7,673 nucleotides of DNA. Source: Nonlabens sp. (GTDB lineage: Bacteria; Bacteroidota; Bacteroidia; Flavobacteriales; Flavobacteriaceae). The position numbers were made by a program, and so were the translations under genes. The notes below the pieces were generated by a model that was not told where the DNA came from, ran no database searches, and saw nothing but the letters and a program-made list of their open reading frames with translations. Within the stretch, counting starts at the first letter, position 1; each line of letters begins with the position of its first letter. The stretch is taken from the NCBI GenBank assembly GCA_030731685.1, contig JANQTO010000514.1, forward strand, positions 1,357-9,029, written 5' to 3'. This document shows, piece by piece, positions 1-7,080 of this stretch.

Positions 1-2
1 CT

Positions 3-50
3 AATGAATTGCGATATTTTTATAACGAGATTCTGCCACACGAGCAATGA
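3..50 (+). pseudogene. Upstream TamB fragment ending at an in-frame TGA
   Basis: Reading the frame of the large downstream gene back to the window edge gives 15 residues, NELRYFYNEILPHEQ, then TGA at 48-50. After the stop the frame continues at once with QLQGDM, where the M is the ATG at 66. The 15 residues look like the part of flavobacterial TamB proteins where a short 'L.YF...LP' strand precedes a G-x-(M/L)-x-GTLN segment, so they read as the same protein in the same frame. This is therefore most likely the C-terminal end of an upstream TamB half, cut off by a nonsense codon. The rest of this half lies outside the window. A sequencing error at the TGA would explain the data equally well. 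Confidence 0.6.
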
Positions 51-65
51 CAGCTTCAAGGAGAT

Positions 66-3000
66 ATGTCGGGAACGCTCAACAACATCGTACTAAAAAA
101 CCTTGATGCCACTGCTCTTAATGATATTGCTATAAAGGGCGATATGCATCTGACTAATTTACTCGATAATAGAGACGACTTTTTTATAGAAGGAACCTTT
201 ACAATCCTGCAGGCAAGCACCAGAGATTTAGAAGAGTTCTTACCGAATATTTTAGGAGGTATTTTTCCGCAGCAAGTGACGGACCTTGGAACGGTGACCG
301 CTGCTGGTTACGCATCTGTAGACCGCAACATGCTGGTGTCTAAATTAAAAGGAACTTCTAACAAAGCTGCGTTTGATACCGACCTTGTCATGGGCGACAT
401 AACATCGGGTAACGCATCTTATGATGGTCGTATCAAACTAGATAATCTAGATGTGGGCAAGCTTGCTAGCATTGCTGAACTTGGGAATACATCGCTGGAT
501 GTTGTGGTACATGGTCGTGGTTTTAACGTAGACCAATTAAATACCACCGTGCAAGGTGGCGTGACGAGCATTACTTATAACGGCTACACTTATAGGAATA
601 TTGATATAGATGGAACTTTCAAAAAACCGTTATTTGATGGTAGATTGGCTATAAATGACCCAAACCTTACTATGGACTTTGACGGTCTCGTAGATTTCTC
701 CAAAAAAGAAAATATTTACAAGTTCGACGCAAACATTGGCTTTGCCGACTTAAAAGCCATCAACTTATTTACTAGAGATGATGTTTCTGTTCTCAAAGGT
801 CGCATAGTGATGGACATGCAGGGAACTACGCTCGACGATGTAAAGGGACATATAGATTTCTTTGATACCAGTTACAGAAACGAAAATCAAGACTATTATT
901 TTGAGGACTTTAAAATAGAAAGTTTATTTAGAGATGATGAACGTTTTATAACCATTAACAGCCCTGATATCGTAGAAGGCGAAATTTCTGGAAAATTCAT
1001 ACTTGCTGAAATTCCGGAACTGTTCAAAAATGCGATAGGCAGCGTTTATACTAATTATCGTTCTAAAACCATTACGCGCGACCAGTATATGTCCTACGAG
1101 TTTCAAATCTATGATAAGATTGTAGACCTGTTTTTTCCCGATATCGCTCTAGGCGAAAACACAATCATTAAAGGCCAGGTGGCAAGTAATGAATCACTCT
1201 TTAAACTAACATTCAGGACGCCTGAAATTAACGCGTTTGACATACTGCTCGATAATGTTAACGTACAGATAGATAATCAAAACCCGCTATTTAATACGTT
1301 CATTAAAATAGACAATGTTAAAAACGGCGTGTATGATGTTGACGATTTTAGACTTATTAACGTGACACGACAGGACACATTGCTATTCAGAACCGAGTTT
1401 GCGAGTAAGGATAGGGCAGAGGACAAGTATAACCTCAGTTTTTACCATACGGTAAATGCTGAAAACAGCAGTGTTGTAGGTATACGTACCAGCGACATAA
1501 CCTTTCAAGGAAACAAATGGACGCTTAACGAGCAGAATAAAGATGTGCAGTTACGTTTTGACCATGATTTTAAGAGCTTTGCGTTAGATACCTTACTTAT
1601 AAGGCATAACGAGGAACGCGTTTTGCTCGCTGGTGAATTGCAAGGAAATGACACAAAAAATATCAAGTTGGATTTTGATAATGTGCGCATTGCAAGTTTG
1701 CTGAAACCTATGGATTCCCTCGATTTGCGCGGTAGAATAAATGGCTCGTTGAATGTCAAACAAACGGTAGGAAAGTACAGTCCTTCCAGTGATTTTACTA
1801 TTAAAGAACTGGCAATTAATGAGACAGAACTAGGTGATTTTGACATGCAGGTTTTAGGTAACGAGGACCTTACCCGATATACCATTAACGCACAACTTGC
1901 AGACGAGCGCAGTAAAACATTTAAAGCAACAGGGTTCATAGATACATCTGGTGAGGAAAGCACTATTGAAATGGATGCCGTATTTACCGATTTTAATCTT
2001 GTCGCCTTGAATCCGTTTGGAGGCATTGTGGTCGACAATATACGAGGCCTTACAAGTGGCAGGGCACAAGTGCGCGGCCCATTGTTAGACCCAAAGGTAG
2101 ATGGCAGTTTGCGACTCATAGATGCAGGACTTAGAGTTCCCTACCTCAATACAGATTTTGACATTCAAAACAATTCCATTGTTGATATTACTTCAAAAAC
2201 CATTGATTTTAATGACCTCAAATTAACCGATACCAAATACAATACTTCAGGTATTTTGGGTGGTAGGATAAATCATCAAAATTTCGGTTTTTGGAATCTG
2301 GACCTTAGTATCGCTTCAAAGAGACTACTGGTTTTAGATACGGAACTCACAGCAGAATCCTTGTATTACGGAACAGCCTTTATTGATGGCGATGCAACCA
2401 TTAAAGGACCCACGGACAAAATAGAAATTGTCGTCACAGCAACCTCAGAAAAAGGGACAATTTTTAAAGTGCCTATCAACGACGGTGAGTCGGTTGCAGA
2501 CACGTCAGCTATTTACTTTCTCAGTCCTGCTGAGAAAGCCGCAAAAATATCAGGCAAAGTACTGGAGCAAAAGGCGATAGGTGGTTTAGAACTTGTTTTT
2601 GACCTTAAAATCACACCAGATGCTGAAGTAGAAATTACCGTAGACCCTGCAAACGGTAGTAACCTCAATGGACGTGGTTATGGAAATCTTAAGTTAGAAA
2701 TTAATACCAGTGGCAAGTTTGTTATGAACGGTGACTTCATCGTTACTGAAGGAGTCTACAACTTTAAGTACTTAGGGCTTGTGAATAAAGGATTTATTAT
2801 AGAACCAGGTGGAACGATTGACTGGAACGGTGACCCTATTAAAGCAAACATAAATGTAAGTGCGGTTTATAAGACAAATGCAAATCCGTCTGTACTGCTA
2901 GACAATCCTAATCTAAATGCACAAATTCCTGTGGAGGTTGTTACCACACTCGATGGTAACCTTACTTATTTTGACCCGCAATTTAATATCAGATTTCCTA

Positions 3001-3614
3001 ATGCATCGTCTGTGGTAACCTCTGAGTTGCAATACCGTTTGCAGGATAAGGCACAGCGACAGTTACAGGCATTATCTCTTGTGGGCACAGGTTCCTTTTA
3101 CAATCCAAACAGTATAGGACAAAATGCGGTATCAGGTAATCTTGTAGAAAGCTTTACAGGCATTGTTAATGACTTAGTTCGCAATGAGGATAGTAGATTT
3201 GATTTTGGTGTAAGTTATGAGGCGTCCGAACGAAATCCTAATTCAGATATACAGCGCTCAGACCGTTTTGGTATCACATTAAGTACACAAATTACAGACA
3301 GAATTCTCATAAACGGTAGGCTAGGAGTTCCAGTAGGAACCACAAGCGCTACAGAGCGTGCGATTATAGGAAATGTTGAGGTTGAATTTCTTATTAACGA
3401 CGATGGAACGCTACGCCTCAAACTGTTCAACAGAGAAAATAGCTTACAACAAATAGGCCAGCAAGAGAACTACACGCAGGGAATAGGCCTTCAATATTCT
3501 GTTGATTTTGATACCATACGCGAACTCTATGAAAAGCTTTTCCGTAAAAATTTACAGCGACAAACTACCTTTAAGACTAGCGATAGCTCGGTGAAAGAAG
3601 TGCCGATTAAATAA
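66..3614 (+). CDS. tamB: Translocation/assembly module TamB (DUF490), lacking its N-terminus
   Basis: This is a 1182-residue, beta-rich protein of the TamB/AsmA-like family. Family members are anchored in the inner membrane, span the periplasm as a long beta-groove, and work with an Omp85 protein in outer-membrane protein assembly or lipid transfer. The conserved C-terminal TamB domain is clear from about residue 780 to the end: GRGYGNLKLEI near 868, then GDFIVTEGVYNFKYLGLVNK, GGTIDWNGDP, ASSVVTSELQYRLQDKA near 979, and a final GVSYE...DRFGITLS...RLGVPVG...GNVEVEFL...LFNREN block typical of Bacteroidota TamB. The start is doubtful. ATG 66 is only the first start after an in-frame TGA (48-50), no signal anchor is present, and flavobacterial TamB proteins are usually longer, roughly 1,450 residues or more. 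The AAGGAG at 58-63 sits only 2 nt before the ATG, too close for a good ribosome site. The gene is either split or nonfunctional, or carries a sequencing error. It converges with the recF operon. TamB identity is confident; function of this truncated frame is not. Confidence 0.9.
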   Translation: MSGTLNNIVLKNLDATALNDIAIKGDMHLTNLLDNRDDFFIEGTFTILQASTRDLEEFLPNILGGIFPQQVTDLGTVTAAGYASVDRNMLVSKLKGTSNKAAFDTDLVMGDITSGNASYDGRIKLDNLDVGKLASIAELGNTSLDVVVHGRGFNVDQLNTTVQGGVTSITYNGYTYRNIDIDGTFKKPLFDGRLAINDPNLTMDFDGLVDFSKKENIYKFDANIGFADLKAINLFTRDDVSVLKGRIVMDMQGTTLDDVKGHIDFFDTSYRNENQDYYFEDFKIESLFRDDERFITINSPDIVEGEISGKFILAEIPELFKNAIGSVYTNYRSKTITRDQYMSYEFQIYDKIVDLFFPDIALGENTIIKGQVASNESLFKLTFRTPEINAFDILLDNVNVQIDNQNPLFNTFIKIDNVKNGVYDVDDFRLINVTRQDTLLFRTEFASKDRAEDKYNLSFYHTVNAENSSVVGIRTSDITFQGNKWTLNEQNKDVQLRFDHDFKSFALDTLLIRHNEERVLLAGELQGNDTKNIKLDFDNVRIASLLKPMDSLDLRGRINGSLNVKQTVGKYSPSSDFTIKELAINETELGDFDMQVLGNEDLTRYTINAQLADERSKTFKATGFIDTSGEESTIEMDAVFTDFNLVALNPFGGIVVDNIRGLTSGRAQVRGPLLDPKVDGSLRLIDAGLRVPYLNTDFDIQNNSIVDITSKTIDFNDLKLTDTKYNTSGILGGRINHQNFGFWNLDLSIASKRLLVLDTELTAESLYYGTAFIDGDATIKGPTDKIEIVVTATSEKGTIFKVPINDGESVADTSAIYFLSPAEKAAKISGKVLEQKAIGGLELVFDLKITPDAEVEITVDPANGSNLNGRGYGNLKLEINTSGKFVMNGDFIVTEGVYNFKYLGLVNKGFIIEPGGTIDWNGDPIKANINVSAVYKTNANPSVLLDNPNLNAQIPVEVVTTLDGNLTYFDPQFNIRFPNASSVVTSELQYRLQDKAQRQLQALSLVGTGSFYNPNSIGQNAVSGNLVESFTGIVNDLVRNEDSRFDFGVSYEASERNPNSDIQRSDRFGITLSTQITDRILINGRLGVPVGTTSATERAIIGNVEVEFLINDDGTLRLKLFNRENSLQQIGQQENYTQGIGLQYSVDFDTIRELYEKLFRKNLQRQTTFKTSDSSVKEVPIK

Positions 3615-3628
3615 TCAAATCAACTTTA

Positions 3629-3652
3629 TAGACTCATTTTTAAATTGAGCTA
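3629..3652. terminator. Weak hairpin between convergent genes
   Basis: TAG-A-CTCA at 3629-3636 pairs with TGAGCTA at 3646-3652. This gives a 7-bp stem with one bulged A and an AT-rich 9-nt loop. It lies in the 39-bp gap between the stop codons of tamB (+) and the DUF721 gene (-), where a bidirectional terminator would be expected. No T-tract follows on either strand, so an intrinsic terminator is only a possibility. Confidence 0.25.
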
Positions 3653-3653
3653 T

Positions 3654-3953
3654 CTACCGCAACACCAATTTCACAATCACATCTTTCTTAAGATACTCAT
3701 TAAGATTTGCAATAATCTTTGTGCGACCGTAAAGTAATTCCTCACGCAGTACAGACGATGACAGGTTAACGGTCAGCGTGCCGTTTAAAAAGCGTACCTG
3801 TGTTGTGTACGACACGACACCAGCGCCCATAACTTCTTTCCAGGCCATATCCACGTCTACCTTTTCAAAACCCTTGACAAGCTTGTTCTGTGCCTTGAAA
3901 TCTTTCAGGGCGTCACTCATATTAACAAACTCTTCTTTCTTATTGTTCCTCAT
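3654..3953 (-). CDS. DUF721 (DciA-like) protein
   Basis: This is a 99-residue protein with the DUF721 pattern: W38-x-x-V-M-G43, a YT-x-x-V-x-F-x-x-G-x-L-x-V strand pair at about 49-63, S-x-x-L-R70-E-E-L, then a helix with LNE near 84-86. DUF721 includes DciA, which in other phyla helps load the replicative helicase DnaB. The family is often encoded beside recF, as here. Whether the Bacteroidota members do the same job is inference. The ATG at 3951-3953 is preferred because it gives the usual length and overlaps the upstream lipoprotein gene by 14 nt. An in-frame ATG at 3986 would add 11 residues ([11 protein letters not shown]) that read through the lipoprotein's C-terminal region and look unlike the family. 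ATG 3918-3920 (MSDALKDF) is a shorter option. This is the last gene of the recF operon and is probably translationally coupled to the lipoprotein. Confidence 0.82.
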   Translation of the reverse strand: MRNNKKEEFVNMSDALKDFKAQNKLVKGFEKVDVDMAWKEVMGAGVVSYTTQVRFLNGTLTVNLSSSVLREELLYGRTKIIANLNEYLKKDVIVKLVLR

Positions 3954-4350
3954 TACTATAGCGCTTGTAGAAATATCGTGTTCCATTCTCGTGCAGTAAG
4001 GTCATGGTTTCAGCATTTGCCTCTACCACTTCTTGCTCGTATTTGCTTTCACCGTCATTAAACATTAAAAACAGCTTGCCATCACGGTCTTCCCATTTAA
4101 AAGGAACTGGACTGCCGTAATTGATGAACTTGCCATCGTACGTTGGGCTTACCCTATTTTTAACTCCGCTTGTTTCCTTAATAGCAAAATGGTCCATATG
4201 GTTCGAAAATGGAAACTCGCGTTCGCTGCCGTCTTCCATTTCCACAGTGTCAATATTCCAGTAGCCGTTAATGGACTGCAAGGTTTCATTTGTTGAGGTT
4301 GTACAGCTTGTGATTGCTAGAAGCAGCAAAACGAATATGGATTTTTTCAT
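3940..4350 (-). CDS. Small lipocalin-like lipoprotein
   Basis: This 136-residue protein has a clear lipoprotein signal: MKK, a hydrophobic run at 4-13, and lipobox I-T-S-C with the modified cysteine at Cys16. The mature part is short and beta-rich. It has a GYW-x-I-D-x-V motif at 29-36 followed by MEDG, repeated strand-turn units, and a closing G-T-R-Y-F-Y-K-R segment, all typical of the loose 'lipocalin-like' families common in Flavobacteriia. The residues after Cys16 (TTSTNE) lack the acidic pair next to the cysteine that marks many surface-exposed Bacteroidota lipoproteins. A periplasm-facing location is therefore more likely, by inference. The start ATG overlaps the recF stop in an ATGA arrangement, so translation should be coupled to recF. 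The ligand and role are unknown, and why it sits inside a recF-DUF721 operon is not clear from the sequence. Confidence 0.8.
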   Translation of the reverse strand: MKKSIFVLLLLAITSCTTSTNETLQSINGYWNIDTVEMEDGSEREFPFSNHMDHFAIKETSGVKNRVSPTYDGKFINYGSPVPFKWEDRDGKLFLMFNDGESKYEQEVVEANAETMTLLHENGTRYFYKRYSNEEQ

Positions 4351-5426
4351 AATTTAAATATCTTATAAGATTGGTGGATTTCCTTAACAACTTGCTCCGT
4401 ACGTTCTGGATGCGTATCGCTTATGAACAACTGGCCAAATTGCTCATCATTTACCATTCCTATTAATTGGGAAACGCGTTGCTCGTCCAGTTTGTCAAAA
4501 ATATCATCTAACAATAGTATAGGGACAGTACCACTTTGTTGTTTTATAAATTCAAATTGGGCGAGCTTGAGCGCGGTTAAAAAGCTTTTTTGCTGGCCCT
4601 GGCTGCCATATTTTTTTATAGGATGCTCTTTCAGCAAAAAGCCTAAATCGTCCTTATGAACACCAGCGCTTGTGTATTGCAGTTGCATATCTTTTTGTAG
4701 CGACGCTTCAAATTGTTCCATAGCCGTAGAACCTGTGAGCTGGCTGTCGTAGGAAATGTGAACGAGCTCATTAGACTGCGATATGCGCTCATAATATTTT
4801 TTGAAAATGGGAGTAAACTGCTCCATAAATTCAAGCCTCGTCGCGTGAATATAATCGCCTAAACCGCTTAGTTGCTCATTATAAACTGCAAGTGCTGCGC
4901 TGTCATGCTTGCGATTTGCATAAAAATATTTAAGCAACGCATTTCGTTGCTGCACCAGTTTATTGTAGGTAATAAGTTTAGTCAGGTAGCCGCTGTTACT
5001 TAATGAAATAACCCCATCGAGAAATTTGCGCCTGGTCTCACTGCCCTCAATTATCAGGTCGCGGTCTGCTGGCGATATGATAACCAGCGGTATAAGTCCT
5101 ATGTGTTCACTGATTTTATCGTAAATCTTACCGTTGCGTTTTATAACGCGACTGTGACCGCGCTTTGCACTTACAACTACTTTTTCTTGCTGCTCATTTT
5201 TAAGAAAGGTGCCGCTTATAACAAAAAAATCTTCGTCGTGACGTATGTTCTGGACCGTTACGGGATTAAAGTAGCTTTTTGCAAAAGCGAGGTGATAAAT
5301 CGCGTCCAGCACGTTTGTTTTTCCTACACCATTATTGCCTACAAAACAGTTTATTTTCTCGTCAAGCACAAAATCGGCTGTTTGAAAACTTTTATAATTA
5401 ATAAGGTCTAGGGACGTGAGTTGCAT
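4347..5426 (-). CDS. recF: DNA replication/repair protein RecF
   Basis: This is a complete 359-residue RecF, the usual length. It is an SMC-like ATPase that binds gapped DNA with RecO and RecR and helps load RecA at stalled or gapped replication forks. The visible motifs are the N-terminal [12 protein letters not shown] strand, Walker A GNNGVGKT at 30-37, a GVHKDD motif at 255-260, the ABC signature YGSQGQQKS at 273-281, and Walker [14 protein letters not shown] at 302-314 with acidic pair D307/D308. The LDEQR D-loop follows, then an ISDTHP switch region with H339. A coiled-coil-like helical stretch lies between about 145 and 215. All catalytic positions look intact. The ATG at 5424-5426 places the first beta-strand at the N-terminus as in other RecFs. 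It is the first gene of a leftward operon, with a TAnnTTTG promoter candidate about 90 bp upstream. Confidence 0.97.
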   Translation of the reverse strand: MQLTSLDLINYKSFQTADFVLDEKINCFVGNNGVGKTNVLDAIYHLAFAKSYFNPVTVQNIRHDEDFFVISGTFLKNEQQEKVVVSAKRGHSRVIKRNGKIYDKISEHIGLIPLVIISPADRDLIIEGSETRRKFLDGVISLSNSGYLTKLITYNKLVQQRNALLKYFYANRKHDSAALAVYNEQLSGLGDYIHATRLEFMEQFTPIFKKYYERISQSNELVHISYDSQLTGSTAMEQFEASLQKDMQLQYTSAGVHKDDLGFLLKEHPIKKYGSQGQQKSFLTALKLAQFEFIKQQSGTVPILLLDDIFDKLDEQRVSQLIGMVNDEQFGQLFISDTHPERTEQVVKEIHQSYKIFKL

Positions 5427-5473
5427 GCTTTAAATACTGTATTTAACTGGTAGTAAGGTTGTTGTGGTTGTTC

Positions 5474-5489
5474 CGCTTTCGCGAAAGCG
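5474..5489. repeat. Perfect 16-bp palindrome CGCTTTCGCGAAAGCG
   Basis: All 16 bases are self-complementary, with a TTTCGCGAAA core. The palindrome lies in the recF/TPR divergent region, between the likely recF promoter (5519-5526) and the recF ATG (5426), so it would be in the 5' leader of the recF mRNA. A similar GC-rich palindrome, often preceded by TTC as here, recurs in intergenic DNA of marine Flavobacteriia as far as I recall; I see only this copy in the window. It may be a repeated genomic element or a protein-binding site. As a hairpin it would need to open a few bases for a loop. Confidence 0.6.
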
Positions 5490-5518
5490 AACTCCTAACA
5501 AGCCCTAATTCATCCCTA

Positions 5519-5526
5519 CAAAGGTA
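5519..5526 (-). promoter_or_regulatory. Candidate -7 box (TACCTTTG) of the recF operon
   Basis: Read on the minus strand, this is TACCTTTG, an exact match to the Bacteroidota -7 consensus TAnnTTTG. It lies about 93 bp upstream of the recF start and would give a leader of roughly 80 nt containing the 16-bp palindrome. No exact TTG is seen at the -33 distance, where the minus strand reads TTATTATG. Confidence 0.5.
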
Positions 5527-5585
5527 CTTCTATAAAACCGAGCATAATAACCATTAATCACGTTTTTAGTTACCGATAAAAATCA

Positions 5586-5593
5586 TATTTTTG
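5586..5593 (+). promoter_or_regulatory. Candidate -7 box (TATTTTTG) of the TPR-ribH operon
   Basis: TATTTTTG matches the Bacteroidota TAnnTTTG consensus exactly and lies 22 bp before the ATG at 5616. A T-rich stretch at 5563-5567 is at about the right distance for a weak -33 element, although no clear TTTG is there. It is back to back with the recF promoter candidate, the two -7 boxes being about 60 bp apart. Confidence 0.55.
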
Positions 5594-5615
5594 CGCGTTC
5601 AATTTAAATCAACAG

Positions 5616-6416
5616 ATGGCAACTTATAATAAACGAGGATATAAACCGAAGACGAAACCAGAAACTGACAACACCGAATTAGACGGGTACGACGCTGCAG
5701 CTGCAAACGATAGTGCAACGGCTGAGGTTTTTGAAACACTGGACGTAAGCGCAAACAGAGCAGAGGAGTGGTTTGAAAGAAATCAAAAGATTATTCTTTA
5801 CGTTCTTGGAGCTATCGCTCTTATCGCTTTTATAGGTTTTCTTGTAAAATTATTTGTACTTGACCCTAAGCAGGATGAGGCCGTTAATGAGGTGACACAA
5901 GCAAATGCTTTTTATGAGCAAGCTGTGAACGCGACGGGAACAGAACAAGACTCTTTGTATAACCTAGCTCTTAATGGTGGTGAAGGTAAATTCGGTCTTC
6001 TTAAAATTGCCGATGAATATTCTGGAACTGACGCAGGTAATATCGCAAACTACCAGATAGGTATGGCATATTTGAATCTAGGTGGTAAAAACTATCAGAA
6101 AGCTATAGATTATCTTACGAAATATGACGGTGGTGATTCTGTCCTTGCTGCAATGGCACAAGCTGGAATAGGTGATGCCCTTGTAAATGCAAAGCAAGCT
6201 GGTGATGCAGTTTCTTATTATGTTAAAGCATCTGAATTGAGCGCTAACTCTTTTACAACACCTAAGTTTTTATTGAAGGCTGCACAGGCTGCAATCGCTT
6301 CAAAAAAGAATAGTGAAGCTATTGAATACTTAAATACCATTGTAGACGATTATCCAGCAAGCGAAGAGGTAAGCACTGCTAAGGTACTATTGGGGCAGGC
6401 CGAGGCTGCAAACTAA
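5616..6416 (+). CDS. Membrane-anchored tetratricopeptide repeat protein (YfgM-like)
   Basis: This 266-residue protein has an acidic/polar N-terminal tail of about 55 residues and one hydrophobic segment at about 59-81 (KIILYVLGAIALIAFIGFLV). A C-terminal soluble domain contains TPR-type helix pairs at about 144-171 (NYQIGMAYLNLG...AIDYL), 184-209 (GDALVNAKQAGDAVSYY) and 217-248 (KAAQAAIASKKNSEAIEYL). This layout, a cytosolic tail, one transmembrane helix and a periplasmic TPR domain, resembles YfgM, which in E. coli associates with the SecYEG translocon and periplasmic chaperones. Equivalence here is inference from architecture only. The ATG follows a good promoter and gives the expected N-terminus. 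ribH begins 6 bp after the stop, so the two are co-transcribed. A direct functional link with riboflavin synthesis is not apparent. Confidence 0.85.
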   Translation: MATYNKRGYKPKTKPETDNTELDGYDAAAANDSATAEVFETLDVSANRAEEWFERNQKIILYVLGAIALIAFIGFLVKLFVLDPKQDEAVNEVTQANAFYEQAVNATGTEQDSLYNLALNGGEGKFGLLKIADEYSGTDAGNIANYQIGMAYLNLGGKNYQKAIDYLTKYDGGDSVLAAMAQAGIGDALVNAKQAGDAVSYYVKASELSANSFTTPKFLLKAAQAAIASKKNSEAIEYLNTIVDDYPASEEVSTAKVLLGQAEAAN

Positions 6417-6422
6417 ACCTTC

Positions 6423-6941
6423 ATGGCTACCGCAGGAAAGAACTTATCAGACTACGATATAAACAGTTTGCCAGACGCTCGTGAAATGAGCATAGGCATT
6501 GTGGTTTCTGAGTGGAATGATGATATTACAGAGAATCTTTATAATGGTGCCGTTGCAACGCTCGTTGCATGCGGTGTTCCAGCAGGAAATATTCACAGGC
6601 TTAATGTTCCAGGTTCTTTTGAACTTATTTACGGTTGCCGCAAGATGCAGCATTCTACGTATGCTGCAACCAGCAAACTACGTAAGAAAAGTCTCGACGC
6701 TGTAATTGCCATAGGTTCTGTTATACGTGGAGAAACGGCTCATTTTGACTTTGTTTGTCATGGAGTTACGGCTGGTATCAAAGACCTCAATCTCAACAAA
6801 ACCCGCATTCCCGTAATCTTTTGCGTACTTACTGATGATACCAAGGAGCAATCCATAGCTCGCAGCGGTGGTATTCATGGAAATAAAGGTGACGAAGCTG
6901 CCATTGCGGCTATAAAAATGGCTGCTATCAAGAATTTGTAG
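6423..6941 (+). CDS. ribH: 6,7-dimethyl-8-ribityllumazine synthase (RibH)
   Basis: RibH condenses 5-amino-6-ribitylaminouracil with 3,4-dihydroxy-2-butanone 4-phosphate, the penultimate step of riboflavin synthesis, as a cytosolic oligomer. The 172-residue protein shows the family motifs in order. These are VVSEWN at 27-32, with W31 at the position that stacks on the pyrimidine; NVPGSFEL at 61-68; GSVIRGETAHFDFVC at 98-112, with probable catalytic H107; and PVIFCVLTDD at 130-139. The last is SIARSGGIHGNKGDEAA at 144-160, with phosphate-binding R147. The start MATAGKNLSDYD resembles other flavobacterial RibH N-termini. Compared with those I recall, there are about nine extra residues at roughly 77-89 (HSTYAATSKLRKK), in the loop before the LDAVIAIGS strand. 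H113 stands where an acidic residue is common. The active site otherwise looks complete. The gene is 6 bp behind the TPR gene with no promoter of its own. Confidence 0.96.
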   Translation: MATAGKNLSDYDINSLPDAREMSIGIVVSEWNDDITENLYNGAVATLVACGVPAGNIHRLNVPGSFELIYGCRKMQHSTYAATSKLRKKSLDAVIAIGSVIRGETAHFDFVCHGVTAGIKDLNLNKTRIPVIFCVLTDDTKEQSIARSGGIHGNKGDEAAIAAIKMAAIKNL

Positions 6942-7003
6942 CGCTTTTGAATAAGTATAGTTTCCTTCTCTTTTAAATTTATAAATGCGCGTTTAGTTCA
7001 GAA

Positions 7004-7024
7004 CCTGATTTTGTTCAAAACAGG
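7004..7024 (+). terminator. Hairpin downstream of ribH, possible terminator
   Basis: CCTG-A-TTTT pairs with AAAACAGG around a GTTC loop, giving an 8-bp stem with one bulged A. It sits 62 bp after the ribH stop and before the next promoter candidate at 7060. What follows (CATCGTCTTTGCTTT) is only moderately T-rich. A 9-nt palindrome GTTCAGAAC at 6996-7004 overlaps its left edge. It could end the TPR-ribH transcript, but could also be a chance structure. Confidence 0.35.
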
Positions 7025-7059
7025 CATCGTCTTTGCTTTATAAACACCCTAACAATTAC

Positions 7060-7067
7060 TAACTTTG
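7060..7067 (+). promoter_or_regulatory. Candidate -7 box (TAACTTTG) for the small gene and mutL
   Basis: TAACTTTG is an exact TAnnTTTG match 13 bp before the ATG at 7081. A TTTG at 7032-7035 could be the -33 element, though the 24-bp gap is a little long. Transcription would start only a few bases before the ATG, giving a very short or nearly absent leader. Confidence 0.55.
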
Positions 7068-7080
7068 TAGTACAATAGTT

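Noticed and set aside
48..50. TGA read as a sense codon (alternative genetic code or selenocysteine)
   Set aside because: TGA ends recF normally at 4347-4349, Trp is encoded by TGG in the other genes, and no selenocysteine-type family or hairpin is involved. A nonsense mutation or read error is simpler.
58..63. AAGGAG as a ribosome binding site for ATG 66
   Set aside because: It is only 2 nt from the ATG, too close for normal use, and Bacteroidota rarely rely on Shine-Dalgarno sites. The bases simply encode Gln-Gly-Asp of TamB.
1505..2119. 204-residue open frame on the minus strand inside tamB
   Set aside because: It is antisense to strongly TamB-like coding sequence, is rich in Ser/Arg/Leu without domain motifs, and has no promoter or recognisable product; it is a shadow frame.
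3629..3652. Strong bidirectional intrinsic terminator between tamB and the DUF721 gene
   Set aside because: The stem is short and bulged with no T-tract on either side; kept only as a low-confidence feature.
5103..5411. 102-residue plus-strand frame opposite the recF N-terminal half
   Set aside because: It lies wholly antisense to the Walker A part of recF and its composition (many Phe, Tyr, Cys) is typical of a shadow of coding DNA.
6447..6878. Small minus-strand and alternate-frame plus-strand open frames within ribH
   Set aside because: They overlap the conserved RibH active-site motifs in other frames and have no recognisable features.
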